64,000 nucleotides of DNA from Liopterus haemorrhoidalis (lineage: Eukaryota > Arthropoda > Insecta > Coleoptera > Dytiscidae), in contig OZ020611.1 in the NCBI GenBank assembly GCA_963971575.1, positions 52,089,466 to 52,153,465 of the forward strand, written 5' to 3'. Below are positions 1 to 11,030 of this stretch, piece after piece; position 1 is the stretch's first letter, and each line of letters starts with the position of its first letter. The position numbers and the translations under genes are program-made. Below the pieces are notes generated by a model. The model was not told where the DNA came from. It searched no databases and saw nothing but the letters and a program-made list of their open reading frames with translations.

Positions 1-7
1 AAACATT

Positions 8-1932
8 TTGCACTACGTGTCAAATTTCTTACCAGAAAGAAAATTCAGAGTACGTTCAAATGGCTACCTATCACAAGAAGAAACCCAACAAAACGGGGTA
101 CCACAAGGCGAAATATTAAGCGTTACTCTATTCCTTCTCGCGATTAACAGCCTAGTTACACATATTCCAGACCCGGTTAAAATTTCACTATTCGCGGATG
201 ACCTAGTTATCTACACGCGTAATAAAAACATACAAACTCTTAAATCAACAATGAAAGCAGCAATTAAGAACCTAGAAACCTGGTCCAACCACACTGGCTT
301 TCAATTCTCAGCTCAAAAGACAAAAGCCATGCACTTTACAAGAAAAAGAGTACCGACAATTAACCTCAACTTAAAAATATCAGACAAAGACATCGATTTG
401 GTAGAACATATAAAATTCCTAGGAGTCACCTTAGATAGACAACTGACATATAATAGACACATACAACTTCTCAAAAAAGATTGCTTTGGCAGGCTGAATA
501 TTTTAAAAACATTAGGCCAACACAAATGGGCAGCACACAGAGACACGCTACTTAAAATATACACAACAGTCATCGAATCGAAACTAAACTATGGATGTAT
601 CGTATATGGGAAATCAAAGAAGACACACCTAAAACAACTGAACAGGATACAAAACACAGCAGTAAGAATAGCTACAGGTGCAATGAGAACTAGTCCCATA
701 AAGAGCTTATTATGCGAAGCCGGCATTCAACCACTCTCCTACCGCAGAAAAAAACCATTAATATCCTACGTCACCAATATAGCAAGAAATCCTACAAATC
801 CTGCATATCATTACATATTCCGTAGAAACAAACTCCTGAACAAAACCCCCCTGCAAAAACACACCACCAGTATTTTCCAAGAACTCCACTCTCATCCACT
901 CCCTTCCTTCAGTAGAATGTAACATGGTAATATACCTCCCTGGAGTCTCTACCAGCCACAAATCTCTACCAGCCACAAATCAACATAGAGCTGACAACAT
1001 ACGACAGATCCACAACACCTGAACAACTCTACAGAGCCCATTTCAAAGATATTGTAAAACAACATCCTGCATCTCGACATATCTACACCGACGGATCAAA
1101 GATTTCAGGTGAAACAGGAGCAGCCACAGTCATTGAAGACAACATAATGAGGTACCATCTATCAGAGACATCATCCATCTTCACGGCAGAAGCTTACAGC
1201 ATATTAAAAGCAGCTGAACACATAAAAACCGAGGAAGAGGTAAACTCAACCTACTGTATTTGCACAGATTCCTTAAGTGTGATCCAAAGCCTTAACCACA
1301 TGTACCATAGAAATGAACGACTCATCAAAATTAAAGAACACCTACATACGGCCCACGTTGAGAAAAACATAACAACTAAAATTATATGGATACCGGCCCA
1401 TGTTGGAATCGTAGGTAATGAAATAGCCGACAGAGCAGCGAAAGAAGCTACAAACACAACTGCAATTTAGATGACCACTGAAACCGAAGATTTTAAAAAT
1501 TACCTCCATACCAAAATCGAAGATACATGGCACAACGAATGGACTCTAACCACAAACAACAAATTACGACAAATAAAAGACAACACAAAGACTTGGGAGA
1601 CCCCGAACAAAAGACAAGACCAGATTGTCATCACACGTTTAAGAATTGGACACTGCAGACTGACACACGGACATATCTTTGAAAAAGAAGAAAAACCCAC
1701 TTGCGAAAAGTGCAACACGCCCATAACTCTCCAACACATCATCGAGGAATGCACTAAGTACAATACGGAACGACAAAACTTCCACATCACACCCGACTTA
1801 AAAGTGGCCCTAGGGAAAACCATTACAGAACTAGAAAAGACACTGAAATATCTGAAGAACATAAACCATACAATAAAATCTAACAATACTAAAATTTATT
1901 TACACTGTATTATAACAATGTACAAATATTAA
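8..1932 (+). pseudogene. LINE A ORF2 remnant: RT C-terminal half, RNase H, zinc knuckle
   Basis: The reading frame starts mid-RT. It shows NGVPQG (motif B), FADDLVIY (motif C, catalytic Asp pair) and the thumb motif FLGVTLD. It meets a TAA at 920-922, continues in the same frame as NIPPW, and is then shifted by a 17-bp duplication at 947-980. RNase H follows in the new frame with YTDGSK, TAEAY, CTDSLS and ADRAAKEA, so all four acidic catalytic positions are present. A TAG at 1468-1470 breaks the frame again. The last part carries RIGHCRLTHGH and then CEKCNTPITLQHIIEEC. The enzyme would nick-prime and reverse-transcribe LINE RNA in the nucleus, but this copy cannot make it in one piece. Confidence 0.85.
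947..980 (+). repeat. Perfect 17-bp tandem duplication inside LINE A
   Basis: The 17-mer ctctaccagccacaaat occurs at 947-963 and again at 964-980 with no change. Reading the first copy keeps the upstream frame (IPPWSLYQPQ). Skipping one copy joins it to the RNase H frame (QINIELTTYD). The duplication alone therefore explains the frame change between the RT and RNase H parts. Confidence 0.95.
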
Positions 1933-2042
1933 TGAAATTAATGTAACCAATGTAATCAAAACAATGCACACACATATTATATGTAATGCTAGTGGCCACA
2001 GTAGCCGAAGCATATTCTTGTAATTAAAAAAAAAAAAAAAAA

Positions 2043-2890
2043 ACATACACTCATTTAAGTATGGAATGCTGCTATTGCCTTGCATTTGATGCGACGATGC
2101 ACGCTTTGTATTTAATTAGGCAGACGAGCCATAAGAGTGGATGGTCAGTTCAGGCGTTAGAATTACCTTATAGTGAGCCAGCTAGAAATGGCCCGAGTTA
2201 CGCTTGCATGTAGAAATCATCGCGTATTAGTGTTTTTTTTTTCTGTGTCGTGCCGTGTGTGTGTTGTTTTGTGTTACTATTAAAAATGAACAGTATCAGT
2301 AACCTTTTGAAAAAAACATTTTCTTCGTATTCCCTCGAGGTAAAAACAACTGGGAAGACCGCTACCGGATTTGGACATTTCAAAAACTCATAATGTTTCT
2401 ACCTGTGCTTCTAAAATACGAACAAGAAAATTTAAAAGAAACATTTACTTAAAGAACAATTGGATTTGCGGATGCGACGAAAAGCAAGTTGTTTTTGTTT
2501 TCCTTGCGCCCGAGATTGGCCCTACCACTCAATTTTGTCACAGCCGCTACTACTTTGACTTAGATGATGCGTATTTAGGAATAAGTCGGGATCATTTTTT
2601 ATAATTGCCCTTGCTTTTATCTAAAAACTATTCACAATTAAAACTGCATTTACATAATATAACAAAAATTAGCCACGACGTAAAATAGCAGACAGTGAAA
2701 GACAAAGTAATTTAATAACTTTTGAATAAAAAATATTCTCAATCATGTAATTGACGCAATTTCACCTTTGATAAAGTAAACAGTTTCAAATGAAGAAAAG
2801 TAATGGCTCGGATAAAAAATGACCCTGCTAATGAATAATTCGGCTAATGACAAATGAATTGGAATCGGGACGGGCGGCATTCGGGGGAGA
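2043..2890. repeat. Unclassified dispersed repeat, copy 1 (inverted copy at 32165-33130)
   Basis: The sequence from the end of the LINE A A-run to about 2890 matches the reverse complement of 32165-33130 over most of its length. Shared blocks include gcatttgatgcgacgatgc and the GC-rich end gggacgggcgg. Short open frames occur (for example 2371-2604) but none resembles a known protein. There are no clear terminal inverted repeats or LTRs. It is probably a non-autonomous transposon or part of a larger element, with borders set only by where similarity stops. Confidence 0.7.
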
Positions 2891-2898
2891 ATTAACAT

Positions 2899-3430
2899 AT
2901 AATAATAATAATAATATTTATTTAACCTGTTAAAGTACAGAAATTTTCAGAACATAAATGATACATTAGGTTAGGTCATATAGAAATACATAAGAATAAA
3001 AAAATATGACATGATCTTTTTACAATAAACAAAATACAATATGTATATATATATACGAGTAGTAAGAGAAGATTTGAATATCATAGTATGGAAATTGTAT
3101 TACAATTAATTATTTAAATATACAGAGACTGAGTAAAAACATTGCTCAATCAAATAATTCTTAAATTTATGTTTGAAAATTTTAGAATTAGATATGAGTT
3201 TCAAATCTTCACGTACAGTATTATAAATTTTTGAGCACATATATTGAGGACTATGGCTAAATAAATGAGAACTGTGTTTATCCAAGCATAAGTTAATTTT
3301 ATTTCTTGTGTTGTAGTTATGGTAGTTTCTATTTTACAAGAAAAGATCGGGGTGGGCTTTTACAAACATTGCACTCTCTAAGATATACAATGATGGAAGA
3401 GTTAATATGTTTAACTCATGAAAAATATTA
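2899..3430 (-). pseudogene. Jockey-like LINE 3' fragment (LINE G)
   Basis: On the minus strand, about 3425 to 3105 translates into the C-terminal tail of a Jockey-type RT. It shows NILTLPSLYILE, HNYNTRNK and KIYNTVRED, and ends FYSVSVYLNN-stop. The H-x-x-N-T-R motif is also seen in the Jockey-like frames at 37.4 kb and 39.2 kb. One in-frame stop follows HPDLFL. On the plus strand the 3' tail appears as (AAT)n at about 2900-2917, which fits the (ATT)n tails of the other Jockey-like copies here. It is 5'-truncated at about 3430. Confidence 0.8.
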
Positions 3431-3445
3431 TTGCATGAGGTTCTA

Positions 3446-5552
3446 GCTGAATTAGTCCAGGAAATGAAGCTCAAAAAATTACAAAACCTCGCAATTTTTT
3501 CGTCCAGCATCGATTTGGATAAAAATTTGGAATTAGGCGCATTTCACCCTCTAGTTCATTTTCTACATTGTGCCGTTGTACGCTTTTTGTTTTTTAAGGG
3601 TGAAAACTACCCCTAATTGTAAAAAATTATAAAATAACATTTTAAACCTTAATATGGGTAAAATTTGGTTTTGATTAGCTAAATATGGATCGTTTTATGC
3701 TTTAGAATACAATTTCATAATGTTTCAACCCTTAAAAATCAACCCTTGTTAAAGCTTAATGTAAAAAAAAGTATTTATCTTAAAAAATGATTTCATCTTG
3801 CATCGATTTGCACCAAAATTTGAAATTAGGTTCGTCTCACCCTCTACTTCAAATCATGCTCATGGGCACTGTTTATTTTTTAAGGGTGAAAACTACCCCT
3901 AATTGTCAAAAATTATAAAATAACGTTGTAAACCTTAAGATGGGTAAAATTTGGTTTGGATTAGTTGAATAATGAATGTTTCATGCTTTGAAATACAATT
4001 TCTAATGTTTCAACCATTAAAAACCAACACTTGTTAGAGCTTGATATAAAAAAAATTATTTATCCTAAAAAAATGATTTCGTCTTTCATCGATTTGCATA
4101 AAAATTTGGGATTAGGCTCATCTCACCCTCTACTTCAAATTTTATATCATGCTCATGGGCACTGTTTATTTTTAGAAGGAGTAGTTACTCCTTATTTTCA
4201 AAAATTATAAAATAACATTGCAAAACTTTAATATGGGTAAAATTTTGTTTGAATTGGTAAAGTAATGATTGTTTCATGCTTTAGGATATGATATCATAAT
4301 ATTTCAACCCTTAAAAACCACTCTAAATAACATTGCAATTTTTATAAAGTACTTCAATAGATCTACATAGAAAAAAAAAGTTACACTGCATGTTCACATA
4401 TATTTAAGCATACATAGCTCCTTCATTTTTAGTGATAGAAAGCTTTTTCAAAAACGATTATGTAGGGCTTTTCAAGAGCTATAAGACTATGTAAATTAAT
4501 TTCCTTAAGATCCCTTAGTTTTTAAATGGGGTGAGTTTGAAGGGCTCGAATAAGGTGGTGTTCGCTTGTAAATAGAGGATTTAAACGGCTATATCTCGCA
4601 AAATATTCACTGTACAGAAAATATATGCACAGAGAAATTTAAGTCATTAAAAAAGATACAATTTAGTGCTTTATCATTTTTTTCGTATCTCCAGTAATTT
4701 CGGAGATATTTTGAAGAAAAGGGTGAAAAATACGAAATCGCAAAAAATCGTTTTTTCTTTAAACTCCAATTTTATTTAAATTAGGCATTTTAAATTGGTC
4801 AAACTTCTTGAGTGTACTGAAAATACATATATGAAGAGAACCACAGAAGGGTAAGGATCAATTTTAATTAGGGGGGTAAATAGGGGGTTGTTTTCACTGA
4901 TTTTTTCGTAGTAGGTACCGACCTTATTTTGATCATAAGTCGCTTAATTTTTATGCTAGAGACTTTTTTTTTTTGTTTGAAAAGTACAAATACTTTAAAA
5001 AAGATTCAATGAGTTTTCCTCGGTAAAAATGCAAATTTTTCCTGTTATTTGACTTTGAATCTTTCAAATTATGCATTTGGCGAAAAAAAGTTAACCAATA
5101 ACATGCCGTATCTCGGTTCGTATTGGTCGTAGAAAAATAAGATAAAAAGGATTTTGTTTGTTTTAAAAGCTACAATTTTGCTTTCTACAGTTTTTTTGAT
5201 AAAATGCATATTTTTCGAGTTATTCGCAAAAAACTTTTTAAAAACATCGATTTTTTCCTCGAAAAACTGTTACTTTCAACCGCGAATAACTCAAAAAATA
5301 TTAGTTTTACGAAGAAAACGTAAAGAACATTTTTTTCTTAGAATTACTTTTCCCATCGATTCCTATAGTTAAAATGTAGTAAAAAATTTCCACCCCCGAG
5401 ATGAGGTGGCAACCACCCCCAAGGTTTTAGCGTACACCGGCATGATGTAGAAAATGATCCTTGGGCTATTCCCTACCTTCTGTGAAAATTTCACGTAATT
5501 CCATGCTGGACGAAAAAATTGCGAGCCAAAATGCTTCATTTCCTGTACTAAA
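3446..5552. mobile_element. Putative fold-back element with inverted ends and internal tandem units
   Basis: The left end (about 3450-3640) and the reverse complement of the right end (about 5365-5550) share blocks such as aggaaatgaag, cgcaattttttcgtccagca and ttcattttctacat. They are therefore roughly 190-bp imperfect inverted repeats. The left end is followed by two more direct copies of the same unit. The middle (4330-5360) is A/T-homopolymer-rich with recurring 'tatctc' phrases and no convincing protein. No transposase is seen and no target-site duplication was recognised. The interpretation as a fold-back DNA transposon is inference. Confidence 0.5.
3500..4325 (+). repeat. Tandem repeat, about 290-bp unit, three copies
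   Basis: The anchor phrase catcgatttg begins at 3508 (followed there by gataaaaattt), 3801 and 4087, giving spacings of 293 and 286 bp. Each unit also contains caccctcta, a 'gggtgaaaactacccct' type block and 'atgtttcaaccc'. The units are diverged by substitutions and small indels. They lie at the left side of the putative fold-back element. Confidence 0.8.
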
Positions 5553-5816
5553 TTGCATGGACGAAGAACGGTATTACGGATGTAGTGCACATCAACGAAA
5601 AAATTAAAACGTATGAGAACTCGAAGGTACATATGAACAATGTTTTTAGTTTTTCGGTGCTTGGCAAATCAAATATTTTAACCCAGTTGAACTCAACCTA
5701 TAGAAACACAATAGTAGAACACAATAGTAGAGTTGACAAAAACAGGTATATTTTAAACATAATCATAAATTTTATTCGATTTACAACACAAGCTGTTACC
5801 TGAGATTTTAGTTAGT
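5553..5816. other. No gene seen
   Basis: This AT-rich stretch between the putative fold-back element and the tail of LINE B shows no convincing reading frame or repeat. A short direct duplication of 'aacacaatagtaga' lies near 5705-5730. Confidence 0.5.
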
Positions 5817-5946
5817 CACTTCCATTTAATTTTTTTTTAATTTTTTTTATTTATTTATTTATTTATAGACACGTCAGCTACTTGGCTATTGGTGTCTTCG
5901 TTGTTATCTTACAATGCTTCATTATTTACATGTATTTACATTATAA

Positions 5947-8900
5947 CTATATTAGCTTAAAAATATTAATGGATTGTAAAGATTGCAAAACATTATTGGC
6001 CATTGTTGGGTCGGGTTTTATTATGTCTTTAATGTTCTGTGATAGGTTGTAGTTAGTACGTGTGTTAGTGTATAGTTGACAGTGGGTTAATATGTGGTTA
6101 ACAGTCAGTTGTTCGTCACATGTCTCGCAAATTTTGTTTTCTAGTCTGTTCATGAGGTGTTCGTGCATAAGTCTGATGTGTCCGATTCTAAGGCTTGTCA
6201 TGATTATTTGTTCACGTCTATTGGTACCTGAGGTCCAGTTGTGTATGTCGTCTTTGACTGTTCTAAGTTTATTGTTCATAGTCTCGCGCCACTTGTTCAA
6301 TCTGGTCGAGTAGAGTCTTGTCTTGATGGTCTATCTTAAAGACGTCTTGTTTGGGGCAATATGGCATATTTCATCGTGGCTGCTGTTGGGTTCTCAGGCT
6401 GCAGAATTCGCACGTTCGTTTCCCTCGATGTCAGCATGGGCAGGCACCCAGATGAATTGTACTGATTTTCTTTGTTCAATAATCTGTTGTGTCTGGTCCT
6501 GGATTCGTTGGATCCTCGTGTCCTTTGAGTAGCTGTCGAGAGCTTGCAGTACGCTTAGCGAGTCGGTGCATACGGCTATATTGCTGTAGGTGGCTACTAA
6601 TGCCATTTCGAGCACCTTCTGTATTGCTACCGCTTTTGCTTGGAATACGCTTGTGGTTGTTGGTAGACTGTGCGTTTTCACCTCTTCGCCTTGGACAACA
6701 GCTATAGAGCAGTAATTGTCCAATTTTGATGCGTTAGTGAAATAAAATTGGTACTGGTGTAGTTCGTGTTTAAGTCGTTCGAATTTTGTTTTTAAATGTT
6801 CTGGTTCAGTCTTTTTATATACGGTTAGGTCCGTGTTTTTAATTATTTTTCCAAACAGCCAAGGCGGAATATGGTGGAAGGTGGTTGACTGGATTTCAGG
6901 AATTATGATGTTGTTGGTTTGTAGGATGGTATTGATGTATTTCTGTAGGTTGGTTTTATTATGAGTAATTAGGGTATTTTGTTTTATGAAAAAATGATTA
7001 TACGTCGGATGATTTGGTTTACTTGCTAAATTTGTTAAGTACATCATAGACAGATTTTCTCGTCTTTCTTTTAGACCTGGTTCTCCTGCTTCATTTAGAA
7101 TGCTAGTCGAGGGGCTCGATCTAAATGCGCCGGTGGCTATTCTTATTGCTGTATGATGTACAGAGTTTAGTAATTTTAGAATTGCTTTACTAGCGGTGGC
7201 GTATGCAATGCAGCCGTAATCCATTTTAGATAAAATCATGGTTTTATATATTTTTAGCAGAACGTTTATGTCTGCGCCCCAAGTTTGATTTCCTAATGTC
7301 TTAATTATGTTCATCATTTTTTTGCATTCAGCCTTGACTCGCTTGATGTGTGATTTCCAAGTTAGTTTCCGATCTATTGTAACACCTAGGAATTTCATTT
7401 CCTTGGTGACTTCAATATGTACATTACACAGTGTGATATCAGGGTTTGGTTGTTTCTGCTTTTTGGTAAAGTGCTTAACTTTTGTTTTTTCTACCGAGAA
7501 TTGAAAGCCAGTGTTATTTGCCCATGTTTCAATGCCTGTGATTGCATCCTGTAGGATTCGCCGGAGGTTTTCTGAGTTGGTTCCTTTGCAGAAAATAACC
7601 AAATCATCAGCATATAGCAAAAATTTAGTAGGTTTTTTAATATTTTCATTTATCTTATTAATACAGAGTAGAAACAGAGTTACACTCAGGACTGATCCTT
7701 GCGCAACACCGTTTTCTTGAGTTTTTTGTTCTAAAAAGATACCATTGGTTCAAACTCTAAATTTTTTGTTAGTTTGGAAGTTACTTATAAAATGAACTAT
7801 ATGTCCATTTAGTCCATAACTTTTGATTTCATTGAGGATGTGGCGTCGCCAAGCTGTGGGGTAGGCGTTTTTAATGTCAAAGAAAATGGCGCATAGCTGC
7901 TGTTTATTAATGAAGGATTCCTGTACTTCATTAGCCAGAATAAGTATTTGGTCCGGAAAATCGTTACGGAGCCATATATGGTTATAAATACTATGGAGGA
8001 TTTTTATGGCTTCTTTTGGGATATTTTTGAGGAGTTCAAATGGGATTTGATCGGGACCAGGATTTTTATTATTTTTCATAGATTTTAGGGATTCTTTTAT
8101 TTCGGTTAGGGTAATGGGTGCGTTGATGGGTTCTGCATCGTCCTCTATAATGTAGGGATTATCTTCCATGTTTTTCTTCAGTTCCACAAATTGTTTGGTG
8201 TAATTTTTGGTACTGGATTGTTCGTAGAATGTTTCTGCTAGTGCGTTGGCGATGTCTTTACTATCTGTAATTTTCAGGGTTCCTTTTTTTATCAGGGGGA
8301 TTTTATGAGATTGTTACCATTTATTTTTTTTATTTTTTGCCGGACTTCTCTGGTGGGTGTGTTGGTAGTGATACTACTCACATAGCTTTCCCATGATTCT
8401 TTTTTACTTCTTCTAATGGTTCTTCTAGATTTAGCTTTGGTTCTTTTGTGTTCTATCACGTTCTCTAGACTATTATATTTTTTGTATGTATTAAATGCTT
8501 TTTTGGCTTCTTTGATAGCTTCTTGGCAATCTGCATTCCACCATGGTACCGTTTTTCTCTGATTGCTTTTTTTATATCCGATTGTTTCTTCGGCAGAGTC
8601 TTTGATAAGTTTTGTGAACTTGTTAATTAGCGACGTTGCATTTTCATTATCAATGGTAAAATTTTCTGACAGGGTTTTAATTTTTCAGCGTAGGATTCCC
8701 AGTTGGCTTGGTCGAATTTCCACTTCCTTGTTTCTATGTACTGAGTGTTATTGTTGTGATTATTAAACTCAATCTTGATGGGTTGTTGAGTTTTGTGGAG
8801 ATTCTTGGCTCGCAGTATGTTAGATCAATGGCAGAAAAACTACCTATTCTTTGACAAAAATGGGTTGGTGATCCGTCGTTCAGTACAATGTCTTTGTCAA

Positions 8901-9330
8901 AAAGTTTTTCAACGATATTACCTTTGGTATTAGTAGTATTTGAACCCCATAGCAGGTTATGTGCGTTAAAGTCCCCACACACTATGTAGGGTTGTGGCAG
9001 TTGCTCGATAAGTTTTTCTACATCTTTGGTTCTTATTGGCTGGTCAGGTGGGAAGTAGATGTTGCATATAGTTATTTCTTCAGGAATGTGGGTTTTAATT
9101 TCAACAGCTTCTAACTCTGTATTCAATGTAAGTTGTTCTGCATAATTGGAATCTTTAACAAGTATTGCTGTGCCTCCACTTGCCTTATACGTAGTTTCGT
9201 AAAGTTATGATATTGTTGGGTTTAAAGTTAGTTTCTTGTAGGCAGATGAAATTCAGCTGATGTTTTGTCATAATGATTTGCAATTCCGGTAGGCGATTAA
9301 AGTACCCGTTGCATTTTCACTGTATTATTC
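5947..9330 (-). pseudogene. LINE B ORF2: endonuclease, RT, RNase H, zinc knuckle, multiply broken
   Basis: Endonuclease traces are FICLQETNF (about 9240), CGDFNAH (about 8975) and SAIDLT; the region expected to hold the S-D-H motif is disrupted. The RT N-terminal part (8187-7750) has NPGPDQIPFELL. It then jumps from NDFPDQ to ILANEVQESF, so the segment that normally holds the 'RPISL' region is deleted. Motif A reads FFDIKNAYPTAW. Motif B (NGVAQGSVLS) and motif C (LLYADDLVIF) follow after a frameshift near 7745. RNase H (6800-6394) has FTNASK and AKA in place of the usual T-D-G-S and A-E-A, so catalytic residues are lost. The C-terminus has CETCDEQLTVNHILTHC. Confidence 0.85.
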
Positions 9331-9336
9331 ACAATA

Positions 9337-10937
9337 TTATTCCACATTATTGAGCTTAATTTGTTCCTTTAGCTTATTTGATATTCGTGCAAGGCGTTGT
9401 TTAGGAGAGCATTTAGTTGCATGTAGTGTGTCCATTAAGTTGATAATTTCTGAAGGGTTGTCTGTGTAATTTTTTACGAGCGATAGTAGTTCTTTATTAT
9501 TTTGTGCCAATTCGATGAAGTTTTGAAATTGGTATAGAGACAGCGATGATTTGCAGCTTTCGAAGATGGGTTTCAGTGGAGTAAGCCATTCTTCGGTTGT
9601 GCACGAGCTGGTGGACCTATCTCTCGTTTTTCTGTTTTTCTGCGGTTTTCTGATATTACTGGTGATAGGGTTTGTTGCTGCCTCATTGTTCTCTTCAGTG
9701 TTTTCTTCAAGAGACTCAGAACTGTTTGCCATACTGAGGCTCCTTTTCAGTGCTGTTGTATACTTGTTTTGATTTGTGCCTGTATTTTGTGCGTCGATAT
9801 TATCGTTGTGTTGTTTTTGTTGATTCTGTTGTTGCTGTTCTTGCTGGTGTTGCTCTTGTTTCTGCTGTTGCTGTTGTTGTTCTTCCGATTTTTGTTGTTG
9901 TTCTTCCGATTTTTGTTGTTGTTCTTCCGATTCTTGTTGTTGTTGTATTTGTTGTTGTTGTTGTTGTTTTTGACTTTGTTGTTGTTCAACAACAACATGC
10001 TGCTGCTGTTGTTGTTGTTGTTTTTGACTTTGTTCTTGTTCAACAACAACATGCTGCTGCTGTTGTTGTCGTTGTTCAACAACAAATTGCTGCCACTGCT
10101 GCTCAGCAACAACTTGCTGCTGCCGCTGCTCACCAACAACCTGCTGCAGCTCTACAACAACCTGCTGCCGCTCAACAACAACTTGTCCCTGTTGTTGTTG
10201 TTTAAGTGGTTCTTGCTGTTTTTGCCCTTCTTGTTGTTCTTGCTGTTTTTGCTGTTCTTGTTGTTCTTGTTGTTGTTTATTATTTTCGTCTCTTAGTTTA
10301 TATCTACATGCTGTGATGACGTGCTCGTACTTTTTACAGTACGTGCAAAATTCGGAGTCATCTGAAATGAAAATTCTGTGCGTTGTATTTCTTATTTTTA
10401 TTTCGGTGGTTTCAGGTATTTTCTCAGCGTTGTTTACAATATACACCCACCTACGGGGTGACTTCACATGTTCGAACCCTGTTTTTTTTTTTTAAATCCT
10501 GCACCCTTGAAATGCATCTGCGATGTTAATTGTAGCCCTAATTCTTTTAATTTGTTTTCTAAATATTCGTGGGGCACTGATGAACTGATATTTGAAATAA
10601 TTATTCTTTTTGTTCGGTTGATAAAGTATCTAATTGAACTGGTTTTTCCACATACTTCTAAGGTTTTATGGTTTTTTATAATTTGATCTGCAGCATCTTG
10701 AAATGTGAGATGTATGCAGACTCTGTTGTTGGACAATTTTGATACACAGTCTATGTTTTTTGGTTCTGTTATTTCTCCAAGCGCATACGCATATTCCTCA
10801 AGAGGAATACCGTCGATTGCTTGAACGATTATTGCTTGCTCGTCCCGTGGATGGTACTCTTTCACGTTCGTTTGTTGTTGAATTGTAGTGTTTTTTGCCG
10901 CGTCAGCAAAACTAGTTACGCCAGGTGACACGTTCAT
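9337..10937 (-). pseudogene. LINE B ORF1: gag-like RNA-binding protein with polyQ tract, one frameshift
   Basis: The frame opens at an ATG ending at 10937 (upstream codons are open but lack ATG). It continues to a run of 12 T on the plus strand (10482-10493), where a one-base length error splits it in two. Translation across the run gives a basic stretch, then a nucleic-acid-binding region, then the zinc knuckle CTYCKKYEHVITAC (C-X2-C-X4-H-X4-C). Next comes about 120 residues rich in Gln from CAA/CAG repeats, and a charged C-terminus. ORF1 of I-type LINEs coats the RNA in the RNP. The polyQ block is unusual for this protein class and is probably an expanded microsatellite. Confidence 0.8.
9785..10290 (-). 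repeat. CAA/CAG-type trinucleotide-rich tract inside LINE B ORF1
   Basis: On the plus strand the DNA is dominated by ttg/ctg triplets with interspersed aac. On the coding minus strand this is CAA/CAG, giving Gln runs broken by E, V and K. Higher-order units recur, for example tgttgttcttccgattt three times near 9877-9930 and a block ttcaacaacaacatgctgct at about 9978 and 10040. This implies past slippage or unequal exchange. Confidence 0.85.
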
Positions 10938-10989
10938 TTTGGCGGCCGAGTTGATAACTCTAGCCGCCACCTCTGGATTGTTCTTGCAG

Positions 10990-11027
10990 GTTACTACCGA
11001 TAAGGCTTATCGGTAGTCGGTAGTAAC
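10990..11027. repeat. Hairpin at the presumed 5' end of LINE B
   Basis: The arm gttactaccgataag is followed after one base by cttatcggtag-tcggtag-taac. The second arm is the exact reverse complement of the first apart from an inserted copy of tcggtag. It lies about 50 bp upstream of the ORF1 start, so it may belong to the 5' UTR. Confidence 0.75.
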
Positions 11028-11030
11028 GTG

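Larger units (their letters stand above)
1..2042 (+). mobile_element. LINE A: I-clade non-LTR retrotransposon, 3' half, cut by window start
   Basis: The window opens inside a reverse transcriptase and continues through an RNase H domain, a C-terminal zinc knuckle, a short 3' UTR and an A-run at about 2026-2042. RT followed by RNase H and then a C-X2-C-X7-H-X4-C motif is the layout shared by all I-type LINEs in this window. The 3' UTR contains tggccacagtagccgaag (about 1990-2008), which reappears in related form at the 3' end of the SINEs here. The 5' part lies outside the window, so no target-site duplication can be tested. Confidence 0.88.
5817..11030 (-). mobile_element. LINE B: nearly full-length, decayed I-clade LINE
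   Basis: On the minus strand it runs from a hairpin-bearing 5' end near 11027 through ORF1 (gag-like, CCHC, polyglutamine) and ORF2 (AP endonuclease, RT, RNase H, zinc knuckle) to a (ATAA)n/A-rich tail seen as T-rich DNA at about 5827-5867. This order and the domain set are those of I-clade elements. The copy has many frameshifts, an internal RT deletion and substituted RNase H catalytic residues, so it is dead. No target-site duplication was found; the true 5' border is uncertain by some tens of bases. Confidence 0.85.

Noticed and set aside
2960..2980. Two ttagg units as telomeric repeat
   Set aside because: Only two units occur, inside a LINE 3' UTR fragment; no array is present.
5154..5632. 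Open frames around 5.2-5.6 kb with QEMKHFGSQFF-like text
   Set aside because: Similar text appears in the inverted unit at 3431-3616, so it reflects the repeat rather than a gene.
9747..10296. Long open frames on both strands over the ttg/ctg-rich region (Leu-rich, Val-rich and Asn-rich proteins)
   Set aside because: They are readings of the trinucleotide repeat in other frames. The minus-strand Gln frame continues from a zinc knuckle and ORF1 domain and is the real one.
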